Positions 1-10,182 of a DNA stretch of 64,000 bases are shown in pieces; within the stretch, counting starts at the first letter, position 1; the number at the start of each line of letters is the position of its first letter. The notes beneath the pieces are model-generated. The model saw nothing but the letters and a program-made list of their open reading frames with translations. It had not been told where the DNA came from and searched no databases. A program made the position numbers and the translations under genes. This stretch comes from Ostrinia nubilalis (taxonomy: Eukaryota; Arthropoda; Insecta; Lepidoptera; Crambidae): NCBI RefSeq assembly GCF_963855985.1, contig NC_087096.1, forward strand, positions 8,432,001-8,496,000. Reading direction: 5' to 3'.

Positions 1-175
1 TTTATTAATCCCTAGATGACTCTGAAACATTACATTGCAGGCTAGTGCTGCAAGATGAAGAGCACCTTTTCAGACACTGAAATCCCATAAAAAAATATAA
101 TGTATTTTCATAAATGTTCTTAAATGGATAGTACCTACTTATGCTCTTACTCTTTCTTTCACACTTATTTATCCG

Positions 176-404
176 TACGGCTAAAGTCTCGTCCGTGAGC
201 ACGTAGAATTTTGTCCAAGACGCCAAGCTACCCATCCTTATCGCTCGCGCGTAATTATGTTGCTGTCGCGCTCGCACCGCACACTCACTGCGGGCGCCCG
301 TCGCACAGTCGCGACAGCAATATAATTACGCGCGAGCGATAAGGATGGGTAGCTTGGGGTCATTGGACAAAATTCTACGTACTCACGGCACGGACCAGGC
401 TTTA
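176..404. repeat. Hairpin MITE (palindromic repeat)
   Basis: Two inverted arms, about 176-271 and 310-404, share the stretch from TTGTCGCG-type sequence out to ACGTAGAATTTTGTCC, including TAATTACGCGCGAGCGATAA. A short GC-rich loop separates them. No coding capacity is visible. A diverged, split relative lies at 1209-1625. The element class is not resolved because no clear target duplication was seen. Confidence 0.7.
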
Positions 405-1208
405 GCATGAAAATCTTTCGAGGTCGAGACGAGAACGTATTTTCTTACTATTCGATACGTTTGTATTTGGTAGCACAAAAGACTTTCGACCTACTAACGT
501 CGCAAATGCCTTTGTAATAAAAAGAGAAATGTGGCTGCATACGACAACAGTCGAAATTAGAAGAAGATGTCGTGAGTTTATACGTTGCCGAGGCGGACAT
601 TTTGAACAAAATTTATAATAATTAATAAACGATCAAAATAATTATTTTCGTCTTTAATTTCAAGAAATCCACATTGAAAAACGATAGGGAAAAGGTTTTT
701 ACATTGCATAAGATAAATATTTTTTACCTGTTAGGTGTTTAATAACGTGCTAATGTGCTATTCACACAAAAAGGGCCTATAAACACAAATTTCGCAAATC
801 AGTCCGAGTAGAGTCAATGCACTAATTTAAGGAATTTGTGAAGTTATTGTTATTATTTAAACAAGATTAGTATACCGTTTGAATGGGGATAGACTAGAGA
901 AGATTTGATAAAATCCGAAGATCGCTATCTCTTTTATTTATTTTTTTATAGCCATGTAAACTTAAATGTTCACCCCATTTTTAACTTTTCGGAAAACTTC
1001 AAAGCTGAATTAAAAAAAAAAACTAGATGATATTTGCCAGTAAATTTAGATTTGATGCAACCCTACATCAATGCACGTCAAAACAAAATATTTACTTTGA
1101 AGCTACGCCTAGTAGTTTTTGTTTAAATCGAAATTAAATGATGCGATTTGAGTATTTTGGTGAAATTACTAAAAAAATTAATATAAAAGTAGCCGCCCCT
1201 GGCATGGA
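405..1208. other. Non-coding stretch with no recognised gene
   Basis: AT-rich sequence with no long open frame, no RNA gene signature and no strong repeat structure that I can see. Confidence 0.5.
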
Positions 1209-1625
1209 ACGATTTTGGCACACGATGCGCCAAACACCCTGTATATTGCTGTCGCGACTGTGCGACGGGCGGCCGGCCGCAGTGTGTGTGCGCAGTAGCG
1301 GCGTAAGGGGGGGGCGGTGGGGGCAGTCCGCCCCGGGTGCCAAGCATCAGGGGGTGAACAAAGTCGCGCAGATTAGTACTCACTGACGCATCTGCATGGC
1401 AAGGACGGTCGCGATGTCATGACAGGGGGGGTGCCATTCTGGGGTGCCTTAGGCTATAATTAATATTATGGGGGGGGGGGGGGGGGGGGGGTGCCGCCCC
1501 GGGTGCCAACCTATGCTACGCCGCCACTGTGTGTGCGAGCGCGCGACAGCAATATAATTACGCGCGCGATCGATAAGGATAGGTAGCTTGAGGTCATAGG
1601 ACGAAATTCTACGTGTTCGGCGACC
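1209..1625. repeat. Split hairpin-MITE relative with G-rich insert
   Basis: The outer parts (around 1245-1280 and 1535-1620) resemble the 176-404 hairpin: CAGCAATATAATTACGCGCG and GATAAGGATAGGTAGCTTGAGG recur. Between them lies a G-rich segment, about 1295-1530, with GCCCCGGGTGCCAA near both ends in the same orientation and GGCGGCGTA/TACGCCGCC-like termini. This suggests a second small transposon inserted in the first. It contains a 22-G run. Confidence 0.5.
1470..1491 (+). repeat. Homopolymer of 22 G
   Basis: An uninterrupted run of 22 guanines inside the G-rich repeat segment. It could form quadruplex structure. Its exact length may be uncertain in an assembly. Confidence 0.9.
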
Positions 1626-1854
1626 GGACTTAAAAAAGATGTCTCTGTGTAATAGCACAGAATAATAATAAGTACTACGTACAGTAATGGCCCCGAATGT
1701 TTTTAGATCAATAAATTTCGAAAGCCACAGCAAATAATATTTTAAATCCATCTAGGTATCTCTAATCTTTATGTCTCGCCAAAAAATCGTGTATTTTTTA
1801 AAGTCGCAATCTGCAATGTGCCAGGCGGCAACAGGTGGCAGCATTCAATGTTGA

Positions 1855-2666
1855 TTGTTGGCATGAAGCTACAGATAAAAATGGAGGCCACACTCCGAAT
1901 ACCTACTTGAAGCACAAACTATGTATCACTATCTCGCTCTCTGTGGGCAGACTCTCTCTTTCTAAATAAACAAAAAATATAAATTTGCTCAAATTCAATG
2001 AAACTCAATGTAAAAAAAATCTTTATTTCTTGACATAGGTATCATTAAATGATAAGTGTAAATACTGGTAAAACGTTTTAGGAAGAAATTACTGTAAACA
2101 ATGTGAAAAATGTTTAAAATGATCCAATGTCGGAAATCACGCAATAAACACTTACGCGTGGAATCTTATGTCACTTCTAGGACACCACGTACTACCGCAA
2201 CCACGCACTACAAAATTTTGCACCATTTCTTGTGATAAAACAATGATTATTTCCTGTAAACAATCTCAAACGAAATTAACTGCATAATAAACAAAATAGT
2301 AAACAACCGCCATGATGGGCCGGATTGGGCCGATGTTGCCACATGGTACCGATTCCCCAGGAATTGGGATTGTAATTCCCTGATTCGCCAACACATTAAA
2401 CCTAAACGGCGGACAATTTTGTGATTTTTAAATCAACTAGGTAATTGTAGTTCAAATATTTAATTATTTATTTAACTTCTGTTTTGGTTAGTGAATTGGC
2501 TATTTCGAAGAATTTACTAGGAGATTTAAATCAGGAGATAGCAATACTACAGTCCACACTAAAAAGAGAGGTCGGCCCACAGAGAGCGAGATAGAGATAA
2601 GTAGGTATTTGACTCAAGTTTTTGTTCCAAGTCTGGCCTCCATTTTTATCTTTAGCTTCATGATTG
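1855..2666. mobile_element. Non-autonomous element with terminal inverted repeats of about 120 bp
   Basis: The left arm (about 1857-1975: GGCATGAAGCTACAG, then AAAATGGAGGCCACAC, then CTATCTCGCTCTCTGTGGGC) returns in inverted orientation at about 2545-2664 (GGCCCACAGAGAGCGAGATAG, then GGCCTCCATTTTTATC, then AGCTTCATG). The arms differ at several positions, so the element is not young. No transposase frame is seen between the arms. Confidence 0.6.
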
Positions 2667-3231
2667 TTGGGTTCCTTCCTATTCAAACGTTCTTTCCCTT
2701 TCTTATCATCGTGTAGTCCCACTTTTACTCAACAGAGTCAACGCAAGTAAGAAAGAGAAAGAAAAACTGTTATCTTTTAACTCTGCTGACGGCCGGCATG
2801 GTGCAATCCCGTACAATACAGCCAGTCAGCAGAGGATTTTATTTTGTACTGCCTAACTGCCTATTATTACTTTGCTCTATGCTGTACTGTAGTAGTGGTA
2901 TATACTGTGGAGGATTCAATCATTAAAAAATAAACTGTAGTGTCAACTGATATAGTTCCAAAATACTGGACTGTCCTGTCGATGACATTGACAGTGGGGC
3001 GCCACCGTCAATACCGGATCGCTGGTTCAGATTTTTGCCATGTTGGAAACCATATAGTTGAACGATGGTAGCGCCCCCCTGTCATTGAGTTTGGTGGGAC
3101 AGTTCAGCGTGGGTCATCTATAGTGCCATAGAGAAAAGTAATACATAGGAAATAGAGAACCCTCTCTGTCAAATTTTTGAACCTACTAATTGACAGCCTG
3201 GTGTTAAATTCCCTGTACTTAACCTACGTAC
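2667..3231. other. Repeat-derived non-coding DNA
   Basis: No gene is recognised. About 3040-3130 (GCGCCCCCCTGTCATTGAG and TTTGGTGGGACAGTTCAG) is related to 5345-5410 inside the giant element (GGCGCCCCCTATCAATGTG, TTTGGTGGGACAGTTCAG). The same older repeat family therefore occurs outside and inside it. Confidence 0.4.
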
Positions 3232-3312
3232 GTAACGCTCACATACATACATAGTACACGCACACATACATACATAAAGTCCACGCACACATACACACAG
3301 TTTACGCACACA
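3232..3312 (+). repeat. Short tandem minisatellite
   Basis: About four imperfect units of 24-30 bp of the form ACGCACACATACATACATA followed by AGTCC or AGTAC. Confidence 0.7.
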
Positions 3313-3352
3313 TAGACCCTCATAACCTTCAAAGAATTATTGTTTTTATGAT

Positions 3353-3461
3353 GTACAACGTAGAATTTTTTCAAATCCATTATTTTGAAAATATTTATCT
3401 TTATGGTGTACGTATTGTATTATTTTCAAAACAATGGATTTGGAAAAATTCTACATTGCAC
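3353..3461. repeat. Small hairpin repeat
   Basis: The left arm, about 3353-3391 (GTAGAATTTTTTCAAATCC and ATTATTTTGAAAAT), is the inverse of the right arm, about 3421-3461 (ATTTTCAAAACAATGG and ATTTGGAAAAATTCTAC). It looks like a small MITE or fold-back remnant. Confidence 0.6.
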
Positions 3462-3517
3462 ATGGAAATGCAAATAAGTAAACAAAAACTTTTGAATTTA
3501 ATAATTTTACTTTATAT

Positions 3518-3772
3518 ATGAACACACATAATAATATTATACACCAAAAGCGTCTTTTCGCAAAGTTTTCAACAACACTAAAAAAGCATTTGCACATTGA
3601 GAAAACTCAGATCACTTGTGAACATAACAGAAAGTTTCTTCGCGATTCACGAAGGAACGAACAAAACTCCGATGAACCAGAACAGCAGCAGGTACGAAGG
3701 AATGAACTTGAATTTGACTCGACGACTCTTCAATACTTTAATAGGGCCACAGAACACTTAAATGATGGCTAA
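3518..3772 (+). CDS. Hypothetical 84-residue open frame
   Basis: An ATG-initiated frame encoding a basic N-terminal half and a Glu/Gln-rich second half, ending in a run that includes LQYFNRATEHLNDG. No signal peptide, membrane segment or known motif was recognised. It lies between small repeats and the giant palindromic element and has no obvious promoter or splice partner. It could be a small real gene, an exon of an unseen gene or a chance frame in transposon-derived DNA. Codon use does not settle the question. Confidence 0.2.
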   Translation: MNTHNNIIHQKRLFAKFSTTLKKHLHIEKTQITCEHNRKFLRDSRRNEQNSDEPEQQQVRRNELEFDSTTLQYFNRATEHLNDG

Positions 3773-4159
3773 GAAAACAAGAATGCATTTAACATAACAA
3801 AAACAACACCGGCCATTTTGGAGGAAAAACAAAGTTGCCATATGTTAAATAGTAATTTCTACTACTCTATTATGTAAATTATAACAAAAAATGTCACCGT
3901 TCAGTTTTAAATTAAAACAAATTAATTTCATTTAAAAAAAGTTTTCACATTGTAATTAACAATATTCTCAAATATATTTTACTTAAGAAAAAAATGTAAA
4001 TATGAAGGAAACAGGAGCAGCGACATCTAGAGCGTTTTAGGGTAGTTAAAAAGTATTTGAATTTATCCACCGATGTCGCTGTTTGGAAGCAAGTTTCACT
4101 TCGATGACCGTTGTATGGAAGTTTCCGCACCCTGGTATAGTGCAATCAATACTACAGCC
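3773..4159. other. Left flank of the giant element, no gene recognised
   Basis: AT-rich sequence. A weak inverted pair (CAGCGACATCTAGAG near 4018 and ACCGATGTCGCTG near 4070) suggests a small repeat remnant. If the giant element were absent, this stretch would lie directly upstream of the Nup214 leader. Confidence 0.4.
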
Positions 4160-4167
4160 TGTCATAC
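4160..4167. other. 8-bp target-site duplication, left copy (TGTCATAC)
   Basis: TGTCATAC directly precedes the left tip ACGTGTATGTCTCC and is repeated exactly after the right tip at 18511-18518. Confidence 0.85.
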
Positions 4168-4309
4168 ACGTGTATGTCTCCAACTTCCTCATTGGCCCTA
4201 GAGCAATTCCAAGTATACCATCAATAAAAGCCTAATTAGAGTCATCAAACCTCTCAGTCATTCAATTAGAGCCATTAGAACTTCATAACTATGAGTTGTT
4301 TTCTATGTG

Positions 4310-4690
4310 TAAGCTGAGGACACGTGTCTCCAGCTGACACATCTGTATCTTCGTAAATATTTATGCTACGATAATGTATTATACCTCAAAAATTACAGTC
4401 GAATCCAAATAGTAGGCTTTCCACTTTTCAAGACTTTAGCTCAAATACTGTTAAAACCACGATCAAAAAACTATGTGCGAGCTGGAGTACCGTGTCTCCA
4501 GCTTACACATCTGTATCTTCGTAAATATTTAAGCTACATCAATGTTTTATATCTCATAAATTAAAGTCGAATAAAAAAACCCGACTTCAATTCTTTCAAA
4601 GCTTTATTTCGAACCGTTTTCGAACTACGAACCGATACGTATGTGTAAGCTGGTGACACGTAACACACGGTGGATTATTAAAACCGTATA
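4310..4690 (+). repeat. Subterminal repeat motifs of the giant element
   Basis: A 40-bp motif (GTGTCTCCAGCT, then ACACATCTGTATCTTCG, then TAAATATTTA) occurs at about 4325-4370 and 4493-4537. The shorter inverse AGCTGGTGACACGT lies near 4649. The tip itself (CACGTGTATGTCTCCAAC) is a relative of the motif. Repeated subterminal motifs are typical transposase-binding sites, but that role is inferred. Confidence 0.6.
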
Positions 4691-5069
4691 AGTTAGAGTT
4701 GCGTTTTAAAGATCAAATAATTCGTTATAATTGAAGTACACACGAGACATAATTTCAAATCTCTAGGCCTCTTAGTTTCAGAATTAAAAGCCAAAAACTA
4801 TTTTCCCGCCAAATAATTCAAATAATATGGGTCGACTGCGACGTTGCCGTTCCGTGCGTCCACTAGAGCAGTCGAATTTGAACCTAAAAACTAGTACTGT
4901 TTGAATCATTTTTATTTGTAGTTTAAATCATTTAATTTCGATTATAAGAATTTTAGACTAGGAGCCGGCTGATTTCTGTATTGAGTACCTAATAACCTAT
5001 AAAATATTTTGATAATAAGTTTTTATTTTGATCACAATGTTTTATTTAATCGAGGCAAAAACATTGCAT

Positions 5070-5300
5070 CTATACTAATATTATAAATGTGAAAGTAACT
5101 TTGTCTTGCTTTCACGCCTAAACCACTGAACCGATTTTGATGAAATTTGGCATAGAAATGGTTGAGTCCCGGGAAAGGACGTAGGATAGATTTTATCCCA
5201 GTTTTTGAAATATGATAAAGATTTTCATCATTATCATATCATCTGAAAATTATAAATAACTTGAAAAAATCGAGTACCTATTCGGGTAGCCCTAGTGATA
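5070..5300 (+). repeat. Interspersed repeat (TATACTAATATTATAAATG type) in left arm
   Basis: Starts with the widespread lepidopteran motif TATACTAATATTATAAATG and continues with ACTGAACCGATTTTGATG. Similar repeats have been described as Lep1/Helitron-like or SINE-like; I cannot assign the class. The mirror copy is at about 17378-17608. A relative lies at 22756-22963 in Nup214. Confidence 0.55.
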
Positions 5301-5844
5301 CTCTACCTCTGGGCTTCGGCTTGACAGTACTTTTTGGGAAACCTTGTACAGGTGAACAATGGTGGCGCCCCCTATCAATGTGTTTGGTGGGACAGTTCAG
5401 TTTAGTGGGTCTTTTATAGCTGAGACGGTTCATTGTTCAATACAATCAATTCTTTCCTCTCTATTATTTTAGGTGCCTTATGTACGTATAGATTACGCAC
5501 ATTCTTTTTATATGAACGTAAGGGTGGGATTTAGGGGGTCACAAAACCGGTTTTACCGAAACCGAAAAAAAAACTGTATTCAGACATGGCAAAACCAGGT
5601 TATTCTTGGAAATATAATAGCTAGAATGAAATACTAAAATAACAATCAAAAACGTTTTTATTCAGCTCGATTATTATCACAGATCAATTAACATTTTTAA
5701 TAATTAAGGTAGATACACTTTACTAGAAATCCGATGATCTACGTTCTTGTCGGGTATCACTAATGAAATAAAATTCCTACTTCATAAAACTAATTAATCA
5801 GGTAAATTATTTATCACAGATCGATCAACTTTTAATAACCTAGG

Positions 5845-6062
5845 TAGGGTAAGGTGGGGCACAATGTTACACGGGGTACAATGTTACAATGCATATTTCT
5901 CCGTCCCTTTCTATTAGTTGTATGATGTTGGTATACACGTTTGTCAAGCTCATAAGAGCTGCTGAACTGAGCCGCTGAACATCATACAACTAATAGAAAG
6001 GGACGGAGAAATATGCATTGTAACATTGTACCCCGTGTAACATTGTGCCCCACCTTACCCTA
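5845..6062. mobile_element. Hairpin MITE TAGGGTAAGGTGGGGCAC, left-arm copy
   Basis: Near-perfect inverted arms beginning TAGGGTAAGGTGGGGCACAA and ending with the inverse. It is inserted in the tandem array. Its mirror is at 16616-16833, and an independent copy lies in the last Nup214 intron. Confidence 0.8.
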
Positions 6063-6108
6063 TACTTTACTGTGTAGTAGAATACTGGTGATCCACGGTC
6101 GGGTCGGG

Positions 6109-7149
6109 GAGGTTTCCGGCTTTTTTTTTTTGAAGGGACGCGCGCTGGTAGCTGGAGGAGCTTTTCCAGCTTCACCGGGCAGAGTGGCGAGTACAGAAGG
6201 TACTCTAGCCGTTTGGCGATCGTCGGTGCGCGTGCCGACGAGGCCGAGTGTGGGCTTCGCGAAGCGAAAGCGAAGACGTTCGCGATCGGGCCGTAGATTC
6301 CGGCTACTGGGACCGCAATTAACTGGGACAGTGGTCCCAGTCGCTGGATCGATAAAAATTAAATATTTTTCTTCCAGCGACTAGGTTCACTCATAGATAA
6401 CTTAAAAAAATGTATTATTCATTCCAAAATCGGTATCGTACTAAAAGGACAATGACCAAAAGTGGTCCAAATGTCCACCACTAATGAGACCTATATTGGC
6501 TTATGGTCCATTAAATAGAGATTAACTTTCAGTATGGGACGAAAAATAAATAAACTGTCAGTAAAAAGTTATGACTGTATGAAAAATTGTAGTAGTTTAC
6601 GCGCTAATCTCAGGAACTACTGGTCCGATTTGAAAAATTATTTTTGTTATGGATAGCCCATTTATCAAGGATGGTTTTAGGTTATATAACATCACCCTAC
6701 AACCAATAGGGGCGGAGCAGCGACCACCCGACCATAATTCCAATATTGTTGTCTTTCTTCTGAGTTTTTTTTTCTTTTAGCGAGAATCTAACACGGCACA
6801 CTAAGCGACATGACATAATATGCATAGATTAATCCGAAATGTGCGATGGATAGAATGATATCAAGAACATTAATTTTCAGATGAAAAGGTAAAAACATGA
6901 CTTTTCATTCAGTCTTAAACTTTTTACTGACAGCATATTTTTGATTGCGGTTTGGTTACAATGAATCAGTATTTAGTAGACTATTTTACTACATAGGTGG
7001 TGGTTGACATTTGGACCACACTCCATACATTTTTGGTCATTGTCCTTTATGAATGGTCCCAGAAAAGTATTTCATTTTTACTGATCTGGCGATTGGGACC
7101 GCGGTCCTAGCTAGTTGATTGCGGTCCCAGTTGGCGGAAAGGTTTCCGC
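6109..7149 (+). mobile_element. 1,041-bp insertion with 8-bp TSD GGGTCGGG, left-arm copy
   Basis: The uninterrupted array unit (seen near 8290-8312) reads ACGGTCGGGTCGGGTATCAC. Here GGGTCGGG occurs at 6101-6108 and again at 7150-7157, bracketing the insert. The insert carries repeated GGGACCGC/GCGGTCCCAG motifs near both ends and short GGTTTCCG sequences at both tips. No transposase frame is visible. The 8-bp duplication points to a non-autonomous hAT-like or P-like element. Mirror copy 15529-16569. Confidence 0.7.
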
Positions 7150-7399
7150 GGGTCGGGTATCACTCATCCATCAGAGATTCGTAAATCTAATTAATCTATT
7201 TAATTACCACAGATAAATCATATTTTACTAACTAAACTTAGGTACATACATACAACATAGTTACACATGACTAATATTACAGTGATCGGTCGGGTCTAAT
7301 ATCATCACAGTCATCACTCATCACTCATTAAATATAAAACTATAATTTAGAGACAAAATAAATATTTAAGGAACTTTACCACTAAAATAACAATTACTG

Positions 7400-7530
7400 A
7401 GTTTCTTGCGCTGCTTCTTCTCAGCACTGACCCATTTATTGTCCCGAAGCAGTGGTAGGGTTAATATTGGGACGTGTAAAAGCGCTTTTTTAAAGCCTAT
7501 TTGCAAAAATAAATGAATTTTATGAATTTT
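7400..7530 (-). repeat. Interspersed repeat with (A/T)-rich tail in left arm
   Basis: Read on the minus strand it contains TGGGTCAGTGCTGAGAAG and AAGCAGCGCAAGAAACTCAG. A related copy lies in a Nup214 intron at 25228-25395. This resembles a SINE or LINE 3' end, class unresolved. Mirror at 15148-15278. Confidence 0.5.
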
Positions 7531-7720
7531 TTTAAATTTTATTTTTTTTATTTTATTATTTCGTAAAGCTTATAATCAGTTCAATTATTATCACAGATCA
7601 ATCATCATTTAAAAATTTAAGTAGGTACACTTTGCGTATAGAAATCTGGTGATCCAAATTCTTATCGGGTATCACTGATCACTTATTCAATAAAAAATAT
7701 AATTTGAAGACAAATTATAA

Positions 7721-7988
7721 TACAGGGTGTTAGGTAAATGGGTATATGAGCCGACACTAGCCCATGTTAACATGGTCATATAAATGGTATGGTGAAGTCA
7801 GAAAATTGATATCTTCATTTTAATTATTTTAATTTTCAAACAAATCGGATTTTATAAAATTTATTTTGTATGAAAATTAAAAAAATTAAAATGATGATAT
7901 CAAAATTCTGACTTCACCACACCATTTATATGCCCATGTTAACATGGGCTAGTATCGGCTCATATACCCATTTACCTAACACCCTGTA
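7721..7988. mobile_element. Hairpin MITE TACAGGGTGTTAGGTAAATG, left-arm copy
   Basis: Inverted ends TACAGGGTGTTAGGTAAATG and CATTTACCTAACACCCTGTA with internal near-palindrome (CCATGTTAACATGG). TA at the tips suggests a Tc1/mariner-type target. Mirror copy 14690-14957; a third copy is at 60037-60312. Confidence 0.8.
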
Positions 7989-8401
7989 TAAGGAACTTTA
8001 ACACTAAAGTAACAATCAATATACTTCGTAAAACTAATTAATCAGTTCAATTAATATCACACATCGATCAACTTTTAATAACTTAGTAGGCACACTTTAC
8101 TTATAGAAATGTGGTGATCCACGTTCTTATCGGGTATCACTCATCACTTATTCAATAAAAAATATAATTTTAACATAAGGAACTTTGCCACTAAAATTTA
8201 ATAACAATCAATATACCTACCTCTTAAAACTAATTAATCAGGTACCTATACTTTACTGTGCTTTACTGTGTAAAAGAATACAGGTGATCCACGGTCGGGT
8301 CGGGTATCACTTATCACTCTCTTAGTAAATCTAATTAATCAATTTCATTATCACAGATAAATCAAAATTTAATAACTTAACATAGGTACCTACATAATTA
8401 A

Positions 8402-9506
8402 TACAGTGTGAGTCACGTTAGTGTACATATGAAAATAGATGAAACTAGACCTATTTTTATCGACAAAAAAGAGGTCAAAAATTTTTGGAGATTTTTTTTA
8501 ATTTTTTATAGAATTTTTTTTCTTCCAATTACTTATTGTAAAGAAAACGTAATAACTTTTAAACTAAGCGGTATATCCTGATAAAATAAAAACAGTAATA
8601 ATGCTAAATAACAAGCGATACTAAAAAAATACATAAAATACACAAAAAAGGCCAACAAATAATAAAAAATGATACTTTTTAAAAAAAATCTGCTTTTAAA
8701 TTCGTGTTTTTTTGGTTATTTGATAAATTTCTCCAAAAAATGCCCATATAACCGGTGGTTTTTATTACTTTGTATTATTCTCTATCGTATTACCTTCGTA
8801 AAACCAAAAATCGCATGTCTCTATCCCTATCACAACGTTTGCAATGATCGTTTGAATTAAGCCTCTCCGGGCGCGCCATTCAACGCTTCGTTAACAACGA
8901 AACTGAAAATGGCTCTAGATTTGTAATTTTGATAAAGACAAGTTAGATTTCAAATAAAAACAAAATATTTCGAAGTAAAATAAGCATTTTAGTTAAAATT
9001 AAAGTTGTCTCTACCTGTAGCGGAGAATAATGTTGTGGCAGGCCTTTGTTCAAACGATCATAGCAAATGTTGTGATAGGGATAGAGACATGCGATTTTTG
9101 GTTTTACGAAGATAATACGATAGAGAATAATACAAAGTAATAAAAACCACCGGTTAAAGAGGCATTTTTTGGAGAAATTTATCAAATAACCAAAAAACAC
9201 GAATTTAAAAGCAGATTTTTTTCAAAAAGTATCATTTTTTTATTATTTGTTGGCCTTTTATGTGTATTTTTATGTATTTTTTAGTATTGCCTGTTATTTA
9301 GCATTATTACTGTTTTTATTTTATCAGGATATACCGCTTAGTTTAAAATTTATTACGTTTTCTTTACAATAAGTAATTGGAAGAAAAAAAATCTATAAAA
9401 AATAAAAAAAAACATCTCAAAAAATTTTTTACCTCTTTTTTGTCGATAAAAATAAGTCTCGTTTCATCTATTTTCATATGTACACTTTAACGTGACTCAC
9501 ACTGTA
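8402..9506. mobile_element. 1.1-kb fold-back element TACAGTGTGAGTCACG, left-arm copy
   Basis: Inverted arms of about 450 bp (8402-8855 and 9048-9506) start TACAGTGTGAGTCACGTTA and end with the inverse. A loop of about 190 bp holds GGGCGCGCCATTCAACGC. Short open frames in the arms are not convincing genes. The TA ends fit Tc1/mariner-like insertion. Mirror copy 13171-14276; a rearranged third copy is at about 43690-44880. Confidence 0.8.
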
Positions 9507-9692
9507 TAGCTACACACATTACTAATAATACAGTGAACATTGGTCAGGGCTAGTATCACTCATCACAGTCATCACTTAATATTAAAATATTTCTTAAAAC
9601 TAATTAATGAATTATGACAGTACAGAAGTAACCTATCATACTTGATTAAAATATTTATAATAATAACCAGATCTTATATTTTCAGTTGTATT

Positions 9693-9960
9693 TTAATTTA
9701 TAGAATAAATAACGCAGTGAGGTAATACTTTAGTACTACTACTTTGCTTTTCGATTGTCATTTCTAGATCATCATAAGTAAGCCATTCTGATTCTCCTAC
9801 ATTGCAGTGAACTCTGTAGTGTTTTTTAAATTCTAAAAACTCGATCACACATGGATTATTGAACGTTTTGTTAAAAAAAGTTAAATTGTGGGGAAATTTT
9901 TGGAGTTCGCATTTTATGCTTCTTTCGGCATCTGGAGAATTTAGCTCAATAGCAATGAAT
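9693..9960 (-). pseudogene. Antisense duplicate of the 3' end of the USP-like gene
   Basis: Inverse copy of 12717-12984: the last 89 codons and the stop codon, with no visible change. It includes the region corresponding to the putative catalytic His and Asp of the sense gene. It lacks everything upstream, so it cannot encode a complete protein. Sense and antisense copies in one element could pair as RNA. Confidence 0.8.
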
Positions 9961-10182
9961 AACCGCGTACGAATCGATTTATTTCTGATGCGACATTTTA
10001 ATTATATTTCCGGTGAAGTAAAGCTAGCGTTAACAAATATGAACAAAAAAAATATTCCAAAAATAAGTAGTTCTTTTGAACCTAAAAGCAAAACGACAGC
10101 ACGATCTCGCCAAAAAAAAAGAAAAAACACAGACCGCGATTCGTTTTCACAAGATTCAATTTTTTCAAATAAGCCATCATAT
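9961..10182 (+). pseudogene. Upstream coding fragment of the transposon protein
   Basis: Non-repeated, open for 74 codons from the palindrome breakpoint to the inner transposon. It encodes a stretch that begins NRVRIDLFLMRHFNYISGEV and then becomes lysine-, arginine- and serine-rich, with a nuclear-localisation-like cluster (RQKKRKN). It lies in the sense direction, upstream of the USP-like part at 12007-12984, and probably is the preceding part of the same gene. The inner element separates the two pieces. The exact frame at the junction depends on how the TA-rich target duplication is resolved, and simple removal with a 2-bp TA duplication would leave a TAG codon. The transposase that should lie upstream is absent. 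Confidence 0.55.

Larger units (their letters stand above)
5636..9610 (+). repeat. Diverged tandem array of ~160-200 bp units in left arm
   Basis: Successive units share AAAACTAATTAATCAG, TTATCACAGATCAATCA, GGTGATCCACGTTCTTATCG and GGGTATCACTCATCA. Cores are recognisable near 5750, 6090/7150 (split by an insert), 7290, 7665, 8135, 8300 and 9550. Units are interrupted by the inserts listed separately. The mirror array is at about 13068-17042. No function is evident; it may be an amplified subterminal region of the transposon. Confidence 0.65.
4168..9960 (+). repeat. Left arm of the giant palindrome
   Basis: Inverse copy of 12717-18510. It holds, from the tip inward, subterminal motifs, an interspersed repeat, a diverged tandem array and four inserted elements, then the antisense copy of the last 89 codons plus stop of the central gene. 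Homology stops after AGCAATGAAT, where the sequence changes to non-repeated coding DNA. Confidence 0.9.

Noticed and set aside
3232..3312. Possible CRISPR-like array of spaced repeats
   Set aside because: Units are imperfect ACAC/CATACATA-rich minisatellite repeats in a eukaryotic context; no conserved repeat-spacer arrangement.
6013..6384. A 123-codon open frame in the left arm and its exact mirror at 16294-16665
   Set aside because: It runs through a MITE end and the GC-rich end of the 1,041-bp insertion, with low-complexity Arg/Gly composition and no domain. Its identity in both arms only reflects the palindrome.
8943..9200. 85-codon hydrophobic frame (and mirror at 13477-13734, relative at 44178-44483) resembling a membrane protein
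   Set aside because: It lies entirely in the inverted arms of the TACAGTGTGAG element. AT-rich repeat DNA gives Phe/Leu/Ile-rich chance frames, and the related copy does not preserve a start or end.
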